64,000 nucleotides of DNA from Desulfobulbus sp. GTDB taxonomy: Bacteria; Desulfobacterota; Desulfobulbia; Desulfobulbales; Desulfobulbaceae. A program made the position numbers and the translations under genes. The notes under the pieces were generated by a model that was given only the letters and a program-made list of their open reading frames with translations, was not told where the DNA came from and did no database searches. The first letter of the stretch is position 1; each line of letters opens with the position of its first letter. This document shows, piece after piece, positions 17,345-26,592 of this stretch. The stretch lies in assembly GCF_030824455.1 (NCBI RefSeq), contig NZ_JAVBXR010000013.1, positions 1 through 64,000 on the forward strand. The letters are read 5' to 3'.

Positions 17345-19702
17345 ATGAACAAGAAACACACCGTCGCCCAGCTGATCAGCGTAGACCGGGTGCAGCGGTT
17401 CAACTCGCAAATTATTGTCGGCATCATCGCCTCGATCCTCATTTCCGTGGTCATGGCCGGCATGCTGCTCGAGGTGACGCCGCCCAGCAAGGTGGCCTGG
17501 TGGCTGTCGGCCTTCCTGGTCACCAGTCTGATCCGGCTGTCGATCTACCTGTACTACCGACGACGCGGCACAACCGTCGAATCGGTGGGGCTGCAAAAAA
17601 ACCTCCTGCTGCTGTCGCTGTTTTTCGCCGGCTGCATGTGGGGCACGGCGGCCATCTTCCTTTTTCCGTACAACTCGATCACCCACCAGGTGTTGCTGGC
17701 CTTTGTGCTCGGCGGCATGGTCGCCGGTTCGGTGAACATCTTTGCCTCGATCATGACCAGCTTCTACGTATTCAGCATCCCGACCATCGTGCCGTTGACG
17801 GTGGTGCTGTTCAGCATCGGCGACCGGCTGCATATGGCCATGGGGTTGATGCTTTCGATCTTTGTGCTGTTCATGGCCCTGGCCAACAGGAAAATCAATC
17901 TGGAAATTTATGAATTTCTGGTGCGTAAACATCAGAATCTCGAGCTGATCCGAAATCTTGAGCTGGAAATTGGGGTGCGGCAGGCGGCAGAGGAAAAATT
18001 GCTGCTGAAAAATCAACAGATCGAATCCATCGTCGAAGAGCGCACCGTGGAACTGCGGCAGGTCAACGAGCAACTGCTGGCCGAGATTGACGAACGGATC
18101 GAGGCGGAAAAGGCGCTCAAGGAAAGCGAGCTGAAATACCGGGAGCTGGCCAATTCGCTGCCGCAGATCATCTTTGAAACCGACGCCGCCGGCCGGATCA
18201 CCTTTGCCAACCGCAACGCCGGCAAACTGCTGGGCTACGCCAAAACCGACTTCAGCCAGGGGCTGAGCGCCTTTGACGTTCTCGCGGCGAGTCAGGCTGC
18301 GCAATCCGTCGCCGGATTGCGCGCGGTCTTGCAGGGCCGCCCACTGACCGGGGAAGAATATCAGGCCCACGGCAAAGACGGCCGCAGTTTTCCGGTTTCG
18401 GTGCATGCTGCGCCGGTGTGCCAGCACGGGGCCATTGTCGGCGCGCGGGGGCTGATGATTGATCTCACCGAGCAAAAGCGGATCGAGGCGGAACAACACC
18501 GGTTGCAGAACCAGTTGCAGGCGGTGCAAAAGATGGAGGTGCTGGGCGCGGTGGCCGGAGGCGTGGCCCACGATCTGAACAACATCCTCTCGGCCATTGT
18601 CAGTTATCCCGATCTCTTGCTGATGCAAATCCCGCCGGACAGCTCGCTGCGCCAGCCCCTGCTGATCATGCAGGAGTCCGGCAAACGGGCTGCCGCCGTG
18701 GTCCAGGACCTGCTGACCCTGACCCGCCGGGGAGTGGTGGTTGAGGAGGTGCTGAATCTCAACGAAATCATTGAGCGCTACCTGCAGAGCCCTGAACATG
18801 AACAGCTGATGCAGGCCCATCCGGGCGTCCGGGTGCGCGTCGCGCTGGATGAGCGGCTGCTCAACATGACCGGCTCCAAGGTGCATCTGTTGAAAACCCT
18901 GATGAACCTGGTCTTTAACGCGGCCGAGGCCATGCCCGACGGCGGCTTCATTGACGTCGCCACCGGCAACTGCCGCCTGGACCAGCCGCTGAGAAAATAC
19001 GACGCCGTGGTCTCAGGCGAGTATGTGGCGCTGACCGTGGCGGACACCGGCACAGGGATCGCCCCGGAGGACATTGACCGCATCTTTGAGCCTTTCTTTA
19101 CGCGCAAAAAAATGGGCCGAAGCGGCACCGGGCTGGGCATGGCGGTGGTGTGGGGCGCGGTTCAGGATCACGGGGGCTACATCGACGTGACCAGCGTCGA
19201 GCATCAGGGAACCCGCTTTGCCTTGTACTTTCCGGCAACACGAAGGGAAACCGACGGCGGCGAGCAACCGGCGCCGATCGCGGCGTGGCAGGGCAAGGGC
19301 GAATCCATCCTGGTGGTGGACGACGTCCCGGTGCAACGGAGGATTGCCTCCGACCTGCTGACCCATCTGGGCTATCAGGTCGCCACGGCGCAGAGCGGCG
19401 AAGAGGCAGTCGAGTTGCTGCGCGCCCGCCCGGTTGATCTGGTGGTGCTCGACATGATCATGGCGCCGGGCATGGACGGCCTGGACGCCTTTCGCCAGAT
19501 CCGCCGCATGTATCCGGGCCAGAGGGCGGTAATCGCCAGCGGCTATTCGGAAACCGAACGGGTTCGGGAGGCGCTCGCCCTGGGAGCCGGACCCTACGTC
19601 AAAAAACCCTACACCTGGATCACCCTTGGCCAGGCGGTCAAGACTGCGCTGAACCGCGCGGAGACAACGCCCCAAGCCTTCGGACCAGCCGGCGAGGCGT
19701 GA
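17345..19702 (+). CDS. Hybrid sensor histidine kinase with multi-pass membrane sensor (PAS-HisKA-HATPase-REC)
   Basis: 785 aa from ATG 17345, preceded by AGGAAAG. The N-terminal 190 residues form about six membrane helices (MASE-like). A coiled coil (about 200-270) and a PAS domain (about 265-380) follow. The H-box is AGGVAHDLNN with His409. The ATPase domain has NLVFNAAEAM, DTGTGI and GRSGTGLGMAV. The C-terminal receiver has Asp703 in VVLDMIMAPGMDG, one residue longer than the usual motif, and KKPYTW at the end. It is monocistronic and faces away from the double-cubane operon. Confidence 0.92.
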   Translation: MNKKHTVAQLISVDRVQRFNSQIIVGIIASILISVVMAGMLLEVTPPSKVAWWLSAFLVTSLIRLSIYLYYRRRGTTVESVGLQKNLLLLSLFFAGCMWGTAAIFLFPYNSITHQVLLAFVLGGMVAGSVNIFASIMTSFYVFSIPTIVPLTVVLFSIGDRLHMAMGLMLSIFVLFMALANRKINLEIYEFLVRKHQNLELIRNLELEIGVRQAAEEKLLLKNQQIESIVEERTVELRQVNEQLLAEIDERIEAEKALKESELKYRELANSLPQIIFETDAAGRITFANRNAGKLLGYAKTDFSQGLSAFDVLAASQAAQSVAGLRAVLQGRPLTGEEYQAHGKDGRSFPVSVHAAPVCQHGAIVGARGLMIDLTEQKRIEAEQHRLQNQLQAVQKMEVLGAVAGGVAHDLNNILSAIVSYPDLLLMQIPPDSSLRQPLLIMQESGKRAAAVVQDLLTLTRRGVVVEEVLNLNEIIERYLQSPEHEQLMQAHPGVRVRVALDERLLNMTGSKVHLLKTLMNLVFNAAEAMPDGGFIDVATGNCRLDQPLRKYDAVVSGEYVALTVADTGTGIAPEDIDRIFEPFFTRKKMGRSGTGLGMAVVWGAVQDHGGYIDVTSVEHQGTRFALYFPATRRETDGGEQPAPIAAWQGKGESILVVDDVPVQRRIASDLLTHLGYQVATAQSGEEAVELLRARPVDLVVLDMIMAPGMDGLDAFRQIRRMYPGQRAVIASGYSETERVREALALGAGPYVKKPYTWITLGQAVKTALNRAETTPQAFGPAGEA

Positions 19703-19741
19703 CCGGCGCCAACACGCCGCGCCCGTTGGTCCCGCCGGTCA
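19700..19741. terminator. Hairpin between the convergent kinase and arsR genes
   Basis: TGACCGGC (19700-19707) pairs with GCCGGTCA (19734-19741) between the two convergent gene ends. Neither strand has a T-tract, so termination is only suggested. Confidence 0.35.
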
Positions 19742-20089
19742 ACCGCAGGCCGCGGTCTCTTTGCCGCGCAGGTAGGTTTCCAGGCGTTCCCTGTCCGCCC
19801 GGCAGACCGCGCCCCCCACAAAACGCTGAATAAGCAGAGCCAGTTGCGCCTGATGCAAGCCGTCCATCTCCTGCTGCAAGCGGTAATACATCCACACGCC
19901 GCCCCGACGGTCCTGCAGCCAGCCGCAGCGTTTCAGGGTGGCCAGATGGCGGGAAACGGTCGACTGCGGCATGTCCAGGGCCTGCATCAGATCGCAGACG
20001 CACAACTCCTGCCCAGACTGGAGCAAAATCAGGATCCGCAGCCGGGTTTCGTCGGCAAGCGATTTGAAAATTTCCACGGTTGTTTGCAT
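19739..20089 (-). CDS. arsR: ArsR-type arsenite-responsive repressor
   Basis: 116 aa winged-helix repressor, starting at the internal Met that gives the family N-terminus (MQTTVEIFKSLADETRLRIL). ELCVCDLMQ carries the paired cysteines (CxCDL) that bind As(III)/Sb(III) in classical ArsR. STVSRHLATLKRCGWL is the recognition helix region, and the wing is DRRGGVWMYYRL. It is divergent from acr3-arsC, which it presumably controls. Confidence 0.93.
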   Translation of the reverse strand: MQTTVEIFKSLADETRLRILILLQSGQELCVCDLMQALDMPQSTVSRHLATLKRCGWLQDRRGGVWMYYRLQQEMDGLHQAQLALLIQRFVGGAVCRADRERLETYLRGKETAACG

Positions 20090-20413
20090 CAGGCCACCAT
20101 ATCGTGAGCAGGAATTCCCGTCAAACATTCCCGAAACAGGCTCATCCATCTCGAATTACAGATACACAGCCTGCTGCCAACCCAGCGCGAGCACACATCC
20201 GCCAAGATGTGACCGCTATACGAACTAACACAATAGTAACATTTTCACAACAAAACAAACAATTAAGCAGCCGCGCACCCTTTTGCCGATTGACCCCGCA
20301 CGCATTGCACCAAGGCTTGACGCATCCGTACAGGCGGATTAATATCATGGCCACAATTGGATCAACGCCGGCCAACAGGCCCGCCCCCTTCCCTCTTTCA
20401 TCAAGGACGCGCC
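20090..20413. other. arsR-acr3 divergent control region
   Basis: This 324-base gap holds the strong acr3 promoter described separately. It also has an AT-rich stretch (20221-20270) that probably carries the arsR promoter on the minus strand. I could not identify a convincing ArsR operator palindrome by eye. Confidence 0.5.
20317..20345 (+). promoter_or_regulatory. Sigma-70 promoter of acr3-arsC
   Basis: TTGACG (20317-20322), a 17-base spacer, and TAATAT (20340-20345). The transcript would start near 20352, about 60 bases before the acr3 ATG. Confidence 0.75.
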
Positions 20414-21514
20414 ATGCGACAGCACCCTAAACAGCTTGGTTTTCTTGACCGCTTCCTCACCCTGTGGATCTTTCTCGCCATGTTCGCCGGCGTCATGCTG
20501 GGGTATGCCGCACCCGGCGCGCCGGACCTGATCAACGCCTTCCAGGTCGGGACCACCAACATCCCCATTGCCGTCGGCCTGATCATGATGATGTACCCGC
20601 CCCTGGCCAAGGTCCGGTACGAAAAATTGGGCCAGGTGTTCCGCAACGGCAAGGTCTTGCTTCTCTCCCTGGTGCAAAACTGGGTGATCGGCCCGGCGCT
20701 GATGCTGTTGCTGGCCATCGCCTTGCTTCCCGATCACCAGCACTATATGGTCGGCCTGATCCTCATCGGCCTGGCGCGCTGCATAGCCATGGTCATTGTC
20801 TGGAACGATCTGGCCGACGGCGACGCCGAATACTGCGCCGGCCTGGTGGCCTTCAACTCGATCTTTCAGGTGCTGTTCTTCTCCGTCTACGCCTGGATCT
20901 TCATCACCGTCATTCCCCGCTGGTTCGGCCTGACCGGGGCGGTGGTCGACGTCTCCATCGGCCAGATCGCCCAGTCGGTGTTCATCTACCTGGGCATTCC
21001 CTTTATTGCCGGCATGCTCAGCCGTTTGATCGGCGTCAGGATGAAAGGCGAGGACTGGTACGAAACGGTGTTCATCCCGCGCATCAGCCCCCTGACCCTG
21101 ATCTTTCTCCTCTGCACCATCCTGGTGATGTTCTCGCTCAAGGGCGAGCACATCGTCCAATTGCCCCTGGACGTGCTGCGCATCGCCCTGCCTCTGACCG
21201 TCTATTTTCTGGTGATGTTCGCGCTCTCCTTCTTTCTTTCCATGCGGGCCGGGGCCACCTACGAACAAACCGTGACCCTGAGCTTCACCGCCGCCTCCAA
21301 CAACTTTGAACTGGCCATTGCCGTTGCCATCGCGGTGTTTGGCGTCAACTCCGGCGAGGCCTTTGCGGCGGTTATCGGCCCCCTGGTTGAAGTGCCGGTG
21401 CTCATCGCCCTGGTCAATGTGGCCCTCAGGCTGAAAACCAAATACTTCCCGCAGGAACAGCGAACCCTCGCCGGGGTCTGCCACGTCCGCGCGCCCCAGG
21501 AGAACAGATCATGA
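20414..21514 (+). CDS. acr3: Arsenite efflux permease Acr3
   Basis: 366 aa, ten hydrophobic segments, in the BART superfamily. The start at 20414 has AAGGA upstream and gives the usual N-terminus ([16 protein letters not shown]). The family's [18 protein letters not shown] carries the conserved Cys required for As(III) transport. Further conserved features are [29 protein letters not shown] and [13 protein letters not shown]. It exports arsenite using the membrane potential. Its stop overlaps the arsC start by ATGA. Confidence 0.95.
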   Translation: MRQHPKQLGFLDRFLTLWIFLAMFAGVMLGYAAPGAPDLINAFQVGTTNIPIAVGLIMMMYPPLAKVRYEKLGQVFRNGKVLLLSLVQNWVIGPALMLLLAIALLPDHQHYMVGLILIGLARCIAMVIVWNDLADGDAEYCAGLVAFNSIFQVLFFSVYAWIFITVIPRWFGLTGAVVDVSIGQIAQSVFIYLGIPFIAGMLSRLIGVRMKGEDWYETVFIPRISPLTLIFLLCTILVMFSLKGEHIVQLPLDVLRIALPLTVYFLVMFALSFFLSMRAGATYEQTVTLSFTAASNNFELAIAVAIAVFGVNSGEAFAAVIGPLVEVPVLIALVNVALRLKTKYFPQEQRTLAGVCHVRAPQENRS

Positions 21515-21978
21515 CAGACCCGGCAAGCCCGGATCGGGAAGCAACCGCGCCGCCCGCCAAGACCACCATTCTCTTCCTCTGCACCGGCAATGCCTGCCGC
21601 AGCCAGATGGCCGAGGGCTGGGCGCGGCATCTGCGCGGCGAGGTTGTCGCCCCCTATTCCGCCGGCATTGAACGGCACGGCTTGAACCCGTATGCGGTGC
21701 GGGTCATGGCCGAGGCCGGCGTCGACATTTCGCGCCAGCACTCCAAACTGACCACCGAGTTGCCGATTGCCGCCTTTGATTATGTGATCACCCTCTGCGG
21801 CCATGCCCACGAGACCTGCCCCTATTTCCCGGCCAAAACCATGCATCACGGCTTCCCTGATCCTCCCGAACTGGCGAAGACCGCCACGACGGAGGAGGAA
21901 ATCCTTGCGGCCTACCGCACGGTGCGCGATCAGATCCGCGATTTTGTTGCAGCCCTGCCGGAGTCGCTCCGCACGTAG
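21511..21978 (+). CDS. arsC: Arsenate reductase ArsC, low-molecular-weight phosphatase type
   Basis: 155 aa. The P-loop [14 protein letters not shown] gives the nucleophilic Cys and Arg. [10 protein letters not shown] supplies the second and third redox cysteines of the thioredoxin-coupled class, and FPDPPE carries the acid/base Asp. It reduces As(V) to As(III), which the coupled Acr3 exports. A 17-residue N-terminal extension before the core is longer than usual. ATGA overlap with acr3. Confidence 0.95.
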   Translation: MTDPASPDREATAPPAKTTILFLCTGNACRSQMAEGWARHLRGEVVAPYSAGIERHGLNPYAVRVMAEAGVDISRQHSKLTTELPIAAFDYVITLCGHAHETCPYFPAKTMHHGFPDPPELAKTATTEEEILAAYRTVRDQIRDFVAALPESLRT

Positions 21979-22150
21979 GCGCTCAGCGCTCGCCCGCTTG
22001 AGGATCTCCCGACGGCGCCGTCGCTGAAAATCGCGGCAGCGCCTGTGTTTTTCCCGTCCAGGGGCAAGAGAGGATTGCCTTTCCCGCTGCAATGGTTACA
22101 ATTCAGCCACAATCTCGCATCCCCACCACACAACCAAGGAGAAAACCCCT

Positions 22151-22864
22151 ATGCAAACACAGATTGGAACCCGCGACATCACCCGCGCCCAGGCAAAGCA
22201 GGAGGCTTCCACCGTTTTTCTGGCCAAGGTGTTCAACTGGATGGCCATCGGCCTTGCCGTCACCGGCGGCGTCGCCTTTCTCACCGCCCAGTCCGGCATG
22301 GTCAGAACGCTGGTGTCCAGCCCGCTCTTTCTCATCCTGGTGCTGGCAGAGTTGGGCATGGTCTTTTTCCTCTCCGCCCGCATCGACAAACTGCAGCCGG
22401 CCACGGCCACCGGGCTGTTTGTCGGCTATTCGGTGCTCAACGGCATCACCCTGTCCACGATCTTCCTGGCCTACACCCACGCCTCCATCGCCGCCACCTT
22501 CCTGGTGACCGCCGGCATGTTTGCGGCCATGGCAGTGTATGGCCTAGTCACCAAACGCGACCTTTCCGGCATGGGATCGTTCATGTTCATGGGCTTGATC
22601 GGCATTCTGCTGGCCTCGGTGGTCAACATTTTCCTGAAAAGCTCGGCCATGTACTGGGCGATTTCCGCCATCGGCGTACTGGTCTTTGTTGGCCTGACCG
22701 CCTACGACGTGCAGAAGATCAAAAACATCGGCGAAGAAGGCATTATGCAGCAGGGCGAATCCGCCATCCGCAAGGGGGCGATCATCGGCGCCCTGGCGCT
22801 CTACCTCGATTTCATCAACCTGTTCTTGATGCTGCTGCGCTTCTTCGGCGGCAGCCGCGACTGA
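22151..22864 (+). CDS. Bax inhibitor-1 family membrane protein (YbhL/YccA-like)
   Basis: 237 aa with seven hydrophobic segments and the family order: FLAKVFNWMAIGLAVTGG at the start, GLFVGYSVLNGITLS, FLVTAGMFAAMAVYG, and YDVQKIKNIGEEG near the C-terminus, with the Asp that controls the calcium-leak pore in characterised homologues. YccA, a relative, is a substrate and modulator of FtsH. Whether that holds here, with an ftsH in the window, is only a suggestion. CAAGGAG precedes the start. Confidence 0.9.
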   Translation: MQTQIGTRDITRAQAKQEASTVFLAKVFNWMAIGLAVTGGVAFLTAQSGMVRTLVSSPLFLILVLAELGMVFFLSARIDKLQPATATGLFVGYSVLNGITLSTIFLAYTHASIAATFLVTAGMFAAMAVYGLVTKRDLSGMGSFMFMGLIGILLASVVNIFLKSSAMYWAISAIGVLVFVGLTAYDVQKIKNIGEEGIMQQGESAIRKGAIIGALALYLDFINLFLMLLRFFGGSRD

Positions 22865-22890
22865 ACACCCCGCCTTTTTTAGGCGTCAAC

Positions 22891-22917
22891 AAAGGGATCG
22901 ACCAGGTCGATCCCTTT
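22891..22917. terminator. 13-bp hairpin after the Bax-inhibitor-like gene
   Basis: AAAGGGATCGACC (22891-22903) is the reverse complement of 22905-22917, with nearly no loop. No T-tract follows. It lies just before the ppaC promoter. Confidence 0.5.
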
Positions 22918-22963
22918 GCATTGTAAAGGGTTCCCGCTGCGTCGGGATTTTTCCTTTTTCTGC

Positions 22964-22992
22964 TTGACGCTTATAAATGAACATTATAATAT
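22964..22992 (+). promoter_or_regulatory. Sigma-70 promoter of ppaC
   Basis: TTGACG (22964-22969), 17 bases, TAATAT (22987-22992), which are the same hexamers and spacing as the acr3 promoter. A TATAAT overlaps at 22985-22990 with a 15-base spacer. It leaves about a 95-base leader before the ATG. Confidence 0.75.
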
Positions 22993-23093
22993 CGTTCAAT
23001 TTTATTGTTTCCGGCCTGCGACAGGCCTGAGATGGAAGAGAAGCGCACATATTGGATATGTGTCATTTATCAAGTTCTGGGAGGTAATACGCT

Positions 23094-24014
23094 ATGTCTG
23101 TTTATGTTTTTGGTCACAAAAGTCCGGATACCGATTCTGTCACCGCTGCAATTGCCTATGCTGAGTTGATGAAAGCCCAAGGGGAAGATTATGTTCCCGT
23201 TATGCAGGGCAAACTGAATCCTGAAACAGAGACCGTACTCAAACGGTTTGGCTTTGCCGCTCCCGAGATCATGACCGACGCAGCCGGCAAAAAGGTTGCT
23301 CTGGTTGATCACAGCGACCTGGCGCAGGCTCCGGACAATCTCACTGCCAACGATGTTGTTGCCGTGGTTGACCATCACAAAATCGGCGACGTCACCACCA
23401 ATCAGCCGATCTTTTTCTGCAACATGCCGGTTGGCTGTACCTGCACCGTGCTCAAGATCCTCTACGATGTGAACGGCGTGGCTGTTGCGCCCAAGGTTGC
23501 CGGCCTGATGCTTGCCGCCATCCTCAGCGATACCGTGAATTTCAAATCCCCGACCTGCACCCCTGAAGACAAGAAAGCAGTCAAAGAGTTGGCAGCCATT
23601 GCCGGCGTCACCGACTGCGACGAGCTGTTCATGGAAATGCTCAAAGCCAAGAGCGCTGTTGCCGGCGTTCCTGCCATGGATCTGCTCCACCGCGACTACA
23701 AAGACTTCGATATGAAGGGCAAAAAAGTTGGCGTTGGCCAGCTTGAGCTTGCCACCCTGGAGCAGGTTGCCGAGATGCGCGACGCCCTCTACAACGCCAT
23801 GAAAGAGCAGAAAGGCAGCGAGCGTCATTCCGTGCTGCTGATGCTCACCGATGTTGTCAAGGAAGGCACCGACCTGATGGTCATCTCCGACGACCCGGCA
23901 ATGATCGAGACCGCCTTTGGCGCCAAGCTCGCCGGCAACTCCATGTGGATTGACGGCATGATGAGCCGCAAGAAACAGACCATCCCGAATCTGCAGAAGG
24001 CTTTCGGCTGCTAA
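23094..24014 (+). CDS. ppaC: Manganese-dependent inorganic pyrophosphatase (family II)
   Basis: 306 aa DHH-family enzyme that hydrolyses pyrophosphate. The metal-binding motifs are all visible: VFGHKSPDTDS (His and two Asp), LVDHSD, VVDHHK, and AAILSDTVNFKSPT. The C-terminal DHHA2 domain carries the substrate-binding MSRKKQ. GGGAGG lies before the ATG. In sulfate reducers, pyrophosphatase activity drives ATP-sulfurylase-dependent sulfate activation. The codon use is less GC-biased than that of its neighbours, which is often seen in highly expressed genes. Confidence 0.96.
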   Translation: MSVYVFGHKSPDTDSVTAAIAYAELMKAQGEDYVPVMQGKLNPETETVLKRFGFAAPEIMTDAAGKKVALVDHSDLAQAPDNLTANDVVAVVDHHKIGDVTTNQPIFFCNMPVGCTCTVLKILYDVNGVAVAPKVAGLMLAAILSDTVNFKSPTCTPEDKKAVKELAAIAGVTDCDELFMEMLKAKSAVAGVPAMDLLHRDYKDFDMKGKKVGVGQLELATLEQVAEMRDALYNAMKEQKGSERHSVLLMLTDVVKEGTDLMVISDDPAMIETAFGAKLAGNSMWIDGMMSRKKQTIPNLQKAFGC

Positions 24015-24033
24015 GCAGGATTGTTCCAGCAAT

Positions 24034-24067
24034 AAAAAAAGGCCGCCCTCAGGGGCGGCCTTTTTTT
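24034..24067. terminator. Bidirectional Rho-independent terminator
   Basis: Seven A, GGCCGCCC, a TCAG loop, GGGCGGCC, seven T. It serves ppaC on the plus strand and the gene ending at 24105 on the minus strand. Confidence 0.95.
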
Positions 24068-24104
24068 ATTGGCGCGTGTCTTTGCGTACCCGCATTGTTC
24101 GTTG

Positions 24105-25115
24105 TTATTGCGGCCCGCGCTGCTGTTGGTCCGACTGCCGCCGGGTCTGCCGAACCACCGCCTCGACTTCCGGATCGTTGGCCACGGAGAGTTTCAAGGC
24201 GACGAACCGGTTGGCGAAAATGGACGTTTTCCCCTCCGTCGCCGCCGGTGAGGACGGCTCGCCTTCCTGCCAGCGTCCATGCCCGTTCCAGTTGACGTCA
24301 AGCACGCCCAGGTATTTGCCGCGGGTTTCGGTCTGGGCGATCAAGGTCTTGTTGACCAAGAGAGGCGTCATGTTGCCAACCACGTGTCCAGACTGGAGAA
24401 TGAGGTCGATGGCGTCATGGCTTCTGGCGATGTCCTGATTGTCCGGCAAGGAATAGTTGGACAACAACAGGATGAAATCCGCTTTGCCTTGCACCTCGGC
24501 CAAAACCGCCGGCAAACTGTCCCGCCAGGCGAGCGCCTGCGTCTCCCCGGCCTCGGCGCGCACAGCAGTGTGGTCGGCAAGCCCCAACACCGCGACCTTG
24601 AGCCCATTGACCTGACGCCACAGCACCGGCACCAACAAAGGCTTGCGCGTTTCGGGGTCGACCAGATTCAACGAAACCCAACTCCATCCAGGCGGTTTGT
24701 GATGCTGACGAAGGAAGGACATCCCGGCCGCCAGGTCCCGACTGCCGACGCCGGCCACGACGCCGCCCATTTTCTGGTTGGCCTCAATCACGCCGGCGGC
24801 GGTGATTTTGGCAGCCGTCATATTTTCCGGCGGCAAGACGTCGGCCGGGAACAGCAGATTGCCGCTGTTGACAATCAAGGCCGGACGATTCGGATCCGCA
24901 GCCAACTGTTTGGTTAAAAACGCTTTTTTGGACAGACCGCCCAATTTGTGGGAGCCTCAGCCGCAGCCGTCGAGTTCGCCGAGGTTGTCGTTGGCGTAGA
25001 TGAACCGCAGCTCGGCCGCCTCCGCCCCGCCCCAGCTCAAAAGGGCCAGCAGGCAGAAAGCGGCCAGCACCGGTTGCAGTCTATTTTTTCCGCGTCTGTT
25101 GTTCGTGTTGTTCAT
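24105..25115 (-). CDS. Probable selenoprotein: exported 5'-nucleotidase/metallophosphatase-like protein with Cys-Gly-Sec
   Basis: The frame runs from ATG 25115 to TAA 24105 (336 aa) with a single in-frame UGA at codon 53 (24959-24957). Residues 1-34 form a signal peptide (hydrophobic VLAAFCLLALLSW, cleavage near AEA/A). The mature start, ELRFIYANDNLGELDGCG, then UGA, then GSHKLGGLSKKAF, matches UshA-like proteins with a CGCG...GGL motif, so the UGA replaces a Cys. A SECIS-like hairpin lies 12 bases after the UGA (separate entry). The metallophosphatase metal ligands look lost: GVGSRD stands where GNHE is expected and QSGHV where GHTH is expected. A redox role through Cys51-Gly-Sec53 is therefore likelier than phosphatase activity. 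The 5' end overlaps rarA by 35 bases. The alternative is a nonsense-interrupted pseudogene. Confidence 0.75.
24928..24944 (-). promoter_or_regulatory. Candidate bacterial SECIS hairpin
   Basis: On the minus strand, UUGGGC (24944-24939) pairs with GUCCAA (24933-24928), six pairs including one G-U. The five-base loop GGUCU begins with G. The loop starts 18 bases after the UGA. That meets the known bacterial SECIS rules as I recall them: stem just downstream of the UGA, small loop with a G in its first two positions, and a 16-37 base distance. Confidence 0.65.
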
Positions 25116-26460
25116 GGTGTTGCGCTCGCTGTTTGAGTATCTGTTTCCATTTGGTGAGGCGATCTTTGATCACCGCCTCGTGTCCTCGGTTGGTCGGCTC
25201 GTAATAGACGTTGCCCGCAAGTTCCGGCGGCAGGTGCTCCTGCAGGACCAGCCCGTCGCGGTCGTCGTGGGCGTACTGATAGCCGTGGCCGTAGCCGAAA
25301 TCCTTCATCAGCGCCGTGGGCGCGTTGCGAATGTGCAGGGGCACCGGCAGGGAGCCGGTGCGTTCAATATCCGCCCGCACCCGGTGGGTGCAGACGTAAA
25401 CCGCATTGCTTTTCGGCGCCGTGGCCAGGTAGGCGGCCGCCTGATACAGGGCCAGTTCGCCCTCCGGAGAGCCCAGCATGTGATAGGCCTCGCGGCAGTT
25501 CAGCGCCACCTGCAAGGCCTGGGGATCGGCGTTGCCGATGTCCTCCGAGGCAAAGCGAATCATCCGCCGGGCAACGTAGAGGGGATCCTCGCCGCCGGTC
25601 AGCATCCGCCCCAGCCAGTAGACCGCGCCGTCCGGGTCGCTGTCGCGCAGGCTTTTGTGCAGGGCCGAAATCAGGTTGTAATGCTCCTCGCCCCTGGCAT
25701 CGTAGCGCAGGGTCTTCTGCTGCAGGGTTTCCCGCACCTGGGCCGCGGTGATGGTTGACGCGCCCGGGGCAATCTCCGCCTCTGGTTGGCTCCGCAACAA
25801 CTCCAAGGCAAGCGCGACCGTGGTTTCCAGATGATTGAGGGCCCGGCGGCAATCGCCGTCCGCCGCGTCGGCAAGCAGGGTCAAGGCCTCGTCGTCGATA
25901 GCCAACCCATGACGACCCAGGCCGAGGCTTGCGTCCGCAAGGGCCCGCCGCATCACCTGCTTGAGATCGTCGCGCTCCAGGGGGGCCAGCAACAGGACCT
26001 GACAGCGGGACAGCAGGGGCGCGGTGATCTGAAACGAGGGATTTTCCGTGGTCGCCCCAATCAAGGTGAGCAGGCCGCTTTCCACATGGGGTAGGAAGGC
26101 GTCCTGCTGACTCTTGTTGAAGCGGTGGATTTCATCGACAAAAAGAATGGTCGGGGTGTCGCTCCGTTCGCGCTCCACCTTGGCTTGATCGACAATCTGC
26201 CGGATCTCTTTGACCCCGGAAAGCACGGCCGAGAAAAAAACAAAATGGGCGGAAACGGTGTGAGCGAGGATGGTGGCCAGCGTGGTTTTGCCCGATCCCG
26301 GCGGCCCCCAGAGAAGCAACGACGGAATCCGGCCGCTGTCAAGCAGCTGTTTGAGGAATTTTCCTTCGCCGACCAGGTGGCGCTGGCCGACAAAATGTTC
26401 CAGTCGAGTCGGACGCATCCGGTCGGCAAGCGGGGTGTTGGCGGTTTTTGGCTCAAGCAT
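25081..26460 (-). CDS. rarA: Replication-associated recombination protein RarA (MgsA)
   Basis: 459 aa AAA+ ATPase acting at stalled replication forks. The N-terminus LADRMRPTRLEHFVGQ is diagnostic. Walker A is GPPGSGKTT, Walker B is ILFVDEIHRFNKSQQD, and sensor 1 is LIGATTENPSF. The tetramerisation domain follows (AVYWLGRMLTGGEDPLYVARR and SPEGELALYQAAAYLATAPKSN), and then RAQHHEQHEQQTRKK at the C-terminus. Its last 35 bases overlap the start of the probable selenoprotein gene, so the two are likely co-transcribed. Confidence 0.95.
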   Translation of the reverse strand: MLEPKTANTPLADRMRPTRLEHFVGQRHLVGEGKFLKQLLDSGRIPSLLLWGPPGSGKTTLATILAHTVSAHFVFFSAVLSGVKEIRQIVDQAKVERERSDTPTILFVDEIHRFNKSQQDAFLPHVESGLLTLIGATTENPSFQITAPLLSRCQVLLLAPLERDDLKQVMRRALADASLGLGRHGLAIDDEALTLLADAADGDCRRALNHLETTVALALELLRSQPEAEIAPGASTITAAQVRETLQQKTLRYDARGEEHYNLISALHKSLRDSDPDGAVYWLGRMLTGGEDPLYVARRMIRFASEDIGNADPQALQVALNCREAYHMLGSPEGELALYQAAAYLATAPKSNAVYVCTHRVRADIERTGSLPVPLHIRNAPTALMKDFGYGHGYQYAHDDRDGLVLQEHLPPELAGNVYYEPTNRGHEAVIKDRLTKWKQILKQRAQHHEQHEQQTRKK

Positions 26461-26592
26461 GGCCGACTATACCCCAATGTGGGCAGAATGAACAGCAGGA
26501 CGAGCCCCTCGGCAGCGCTTATCCGGCGCTATTGCTTGCCTTGCCCACCCGCCGATGGTAACATGAACGGTAGATTCTATGGGAGTTCCAGC

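Noticed and set aside
24105-24944. Reading the 24.1-24.9 kb gene as a short protein starting at a TTG at 24944
   Set aside because: This start would remove the signal peptide and the conserved GELDGCG region, which are present in frame upstream of the UGA. The full frame with Sec explains all the sequence.
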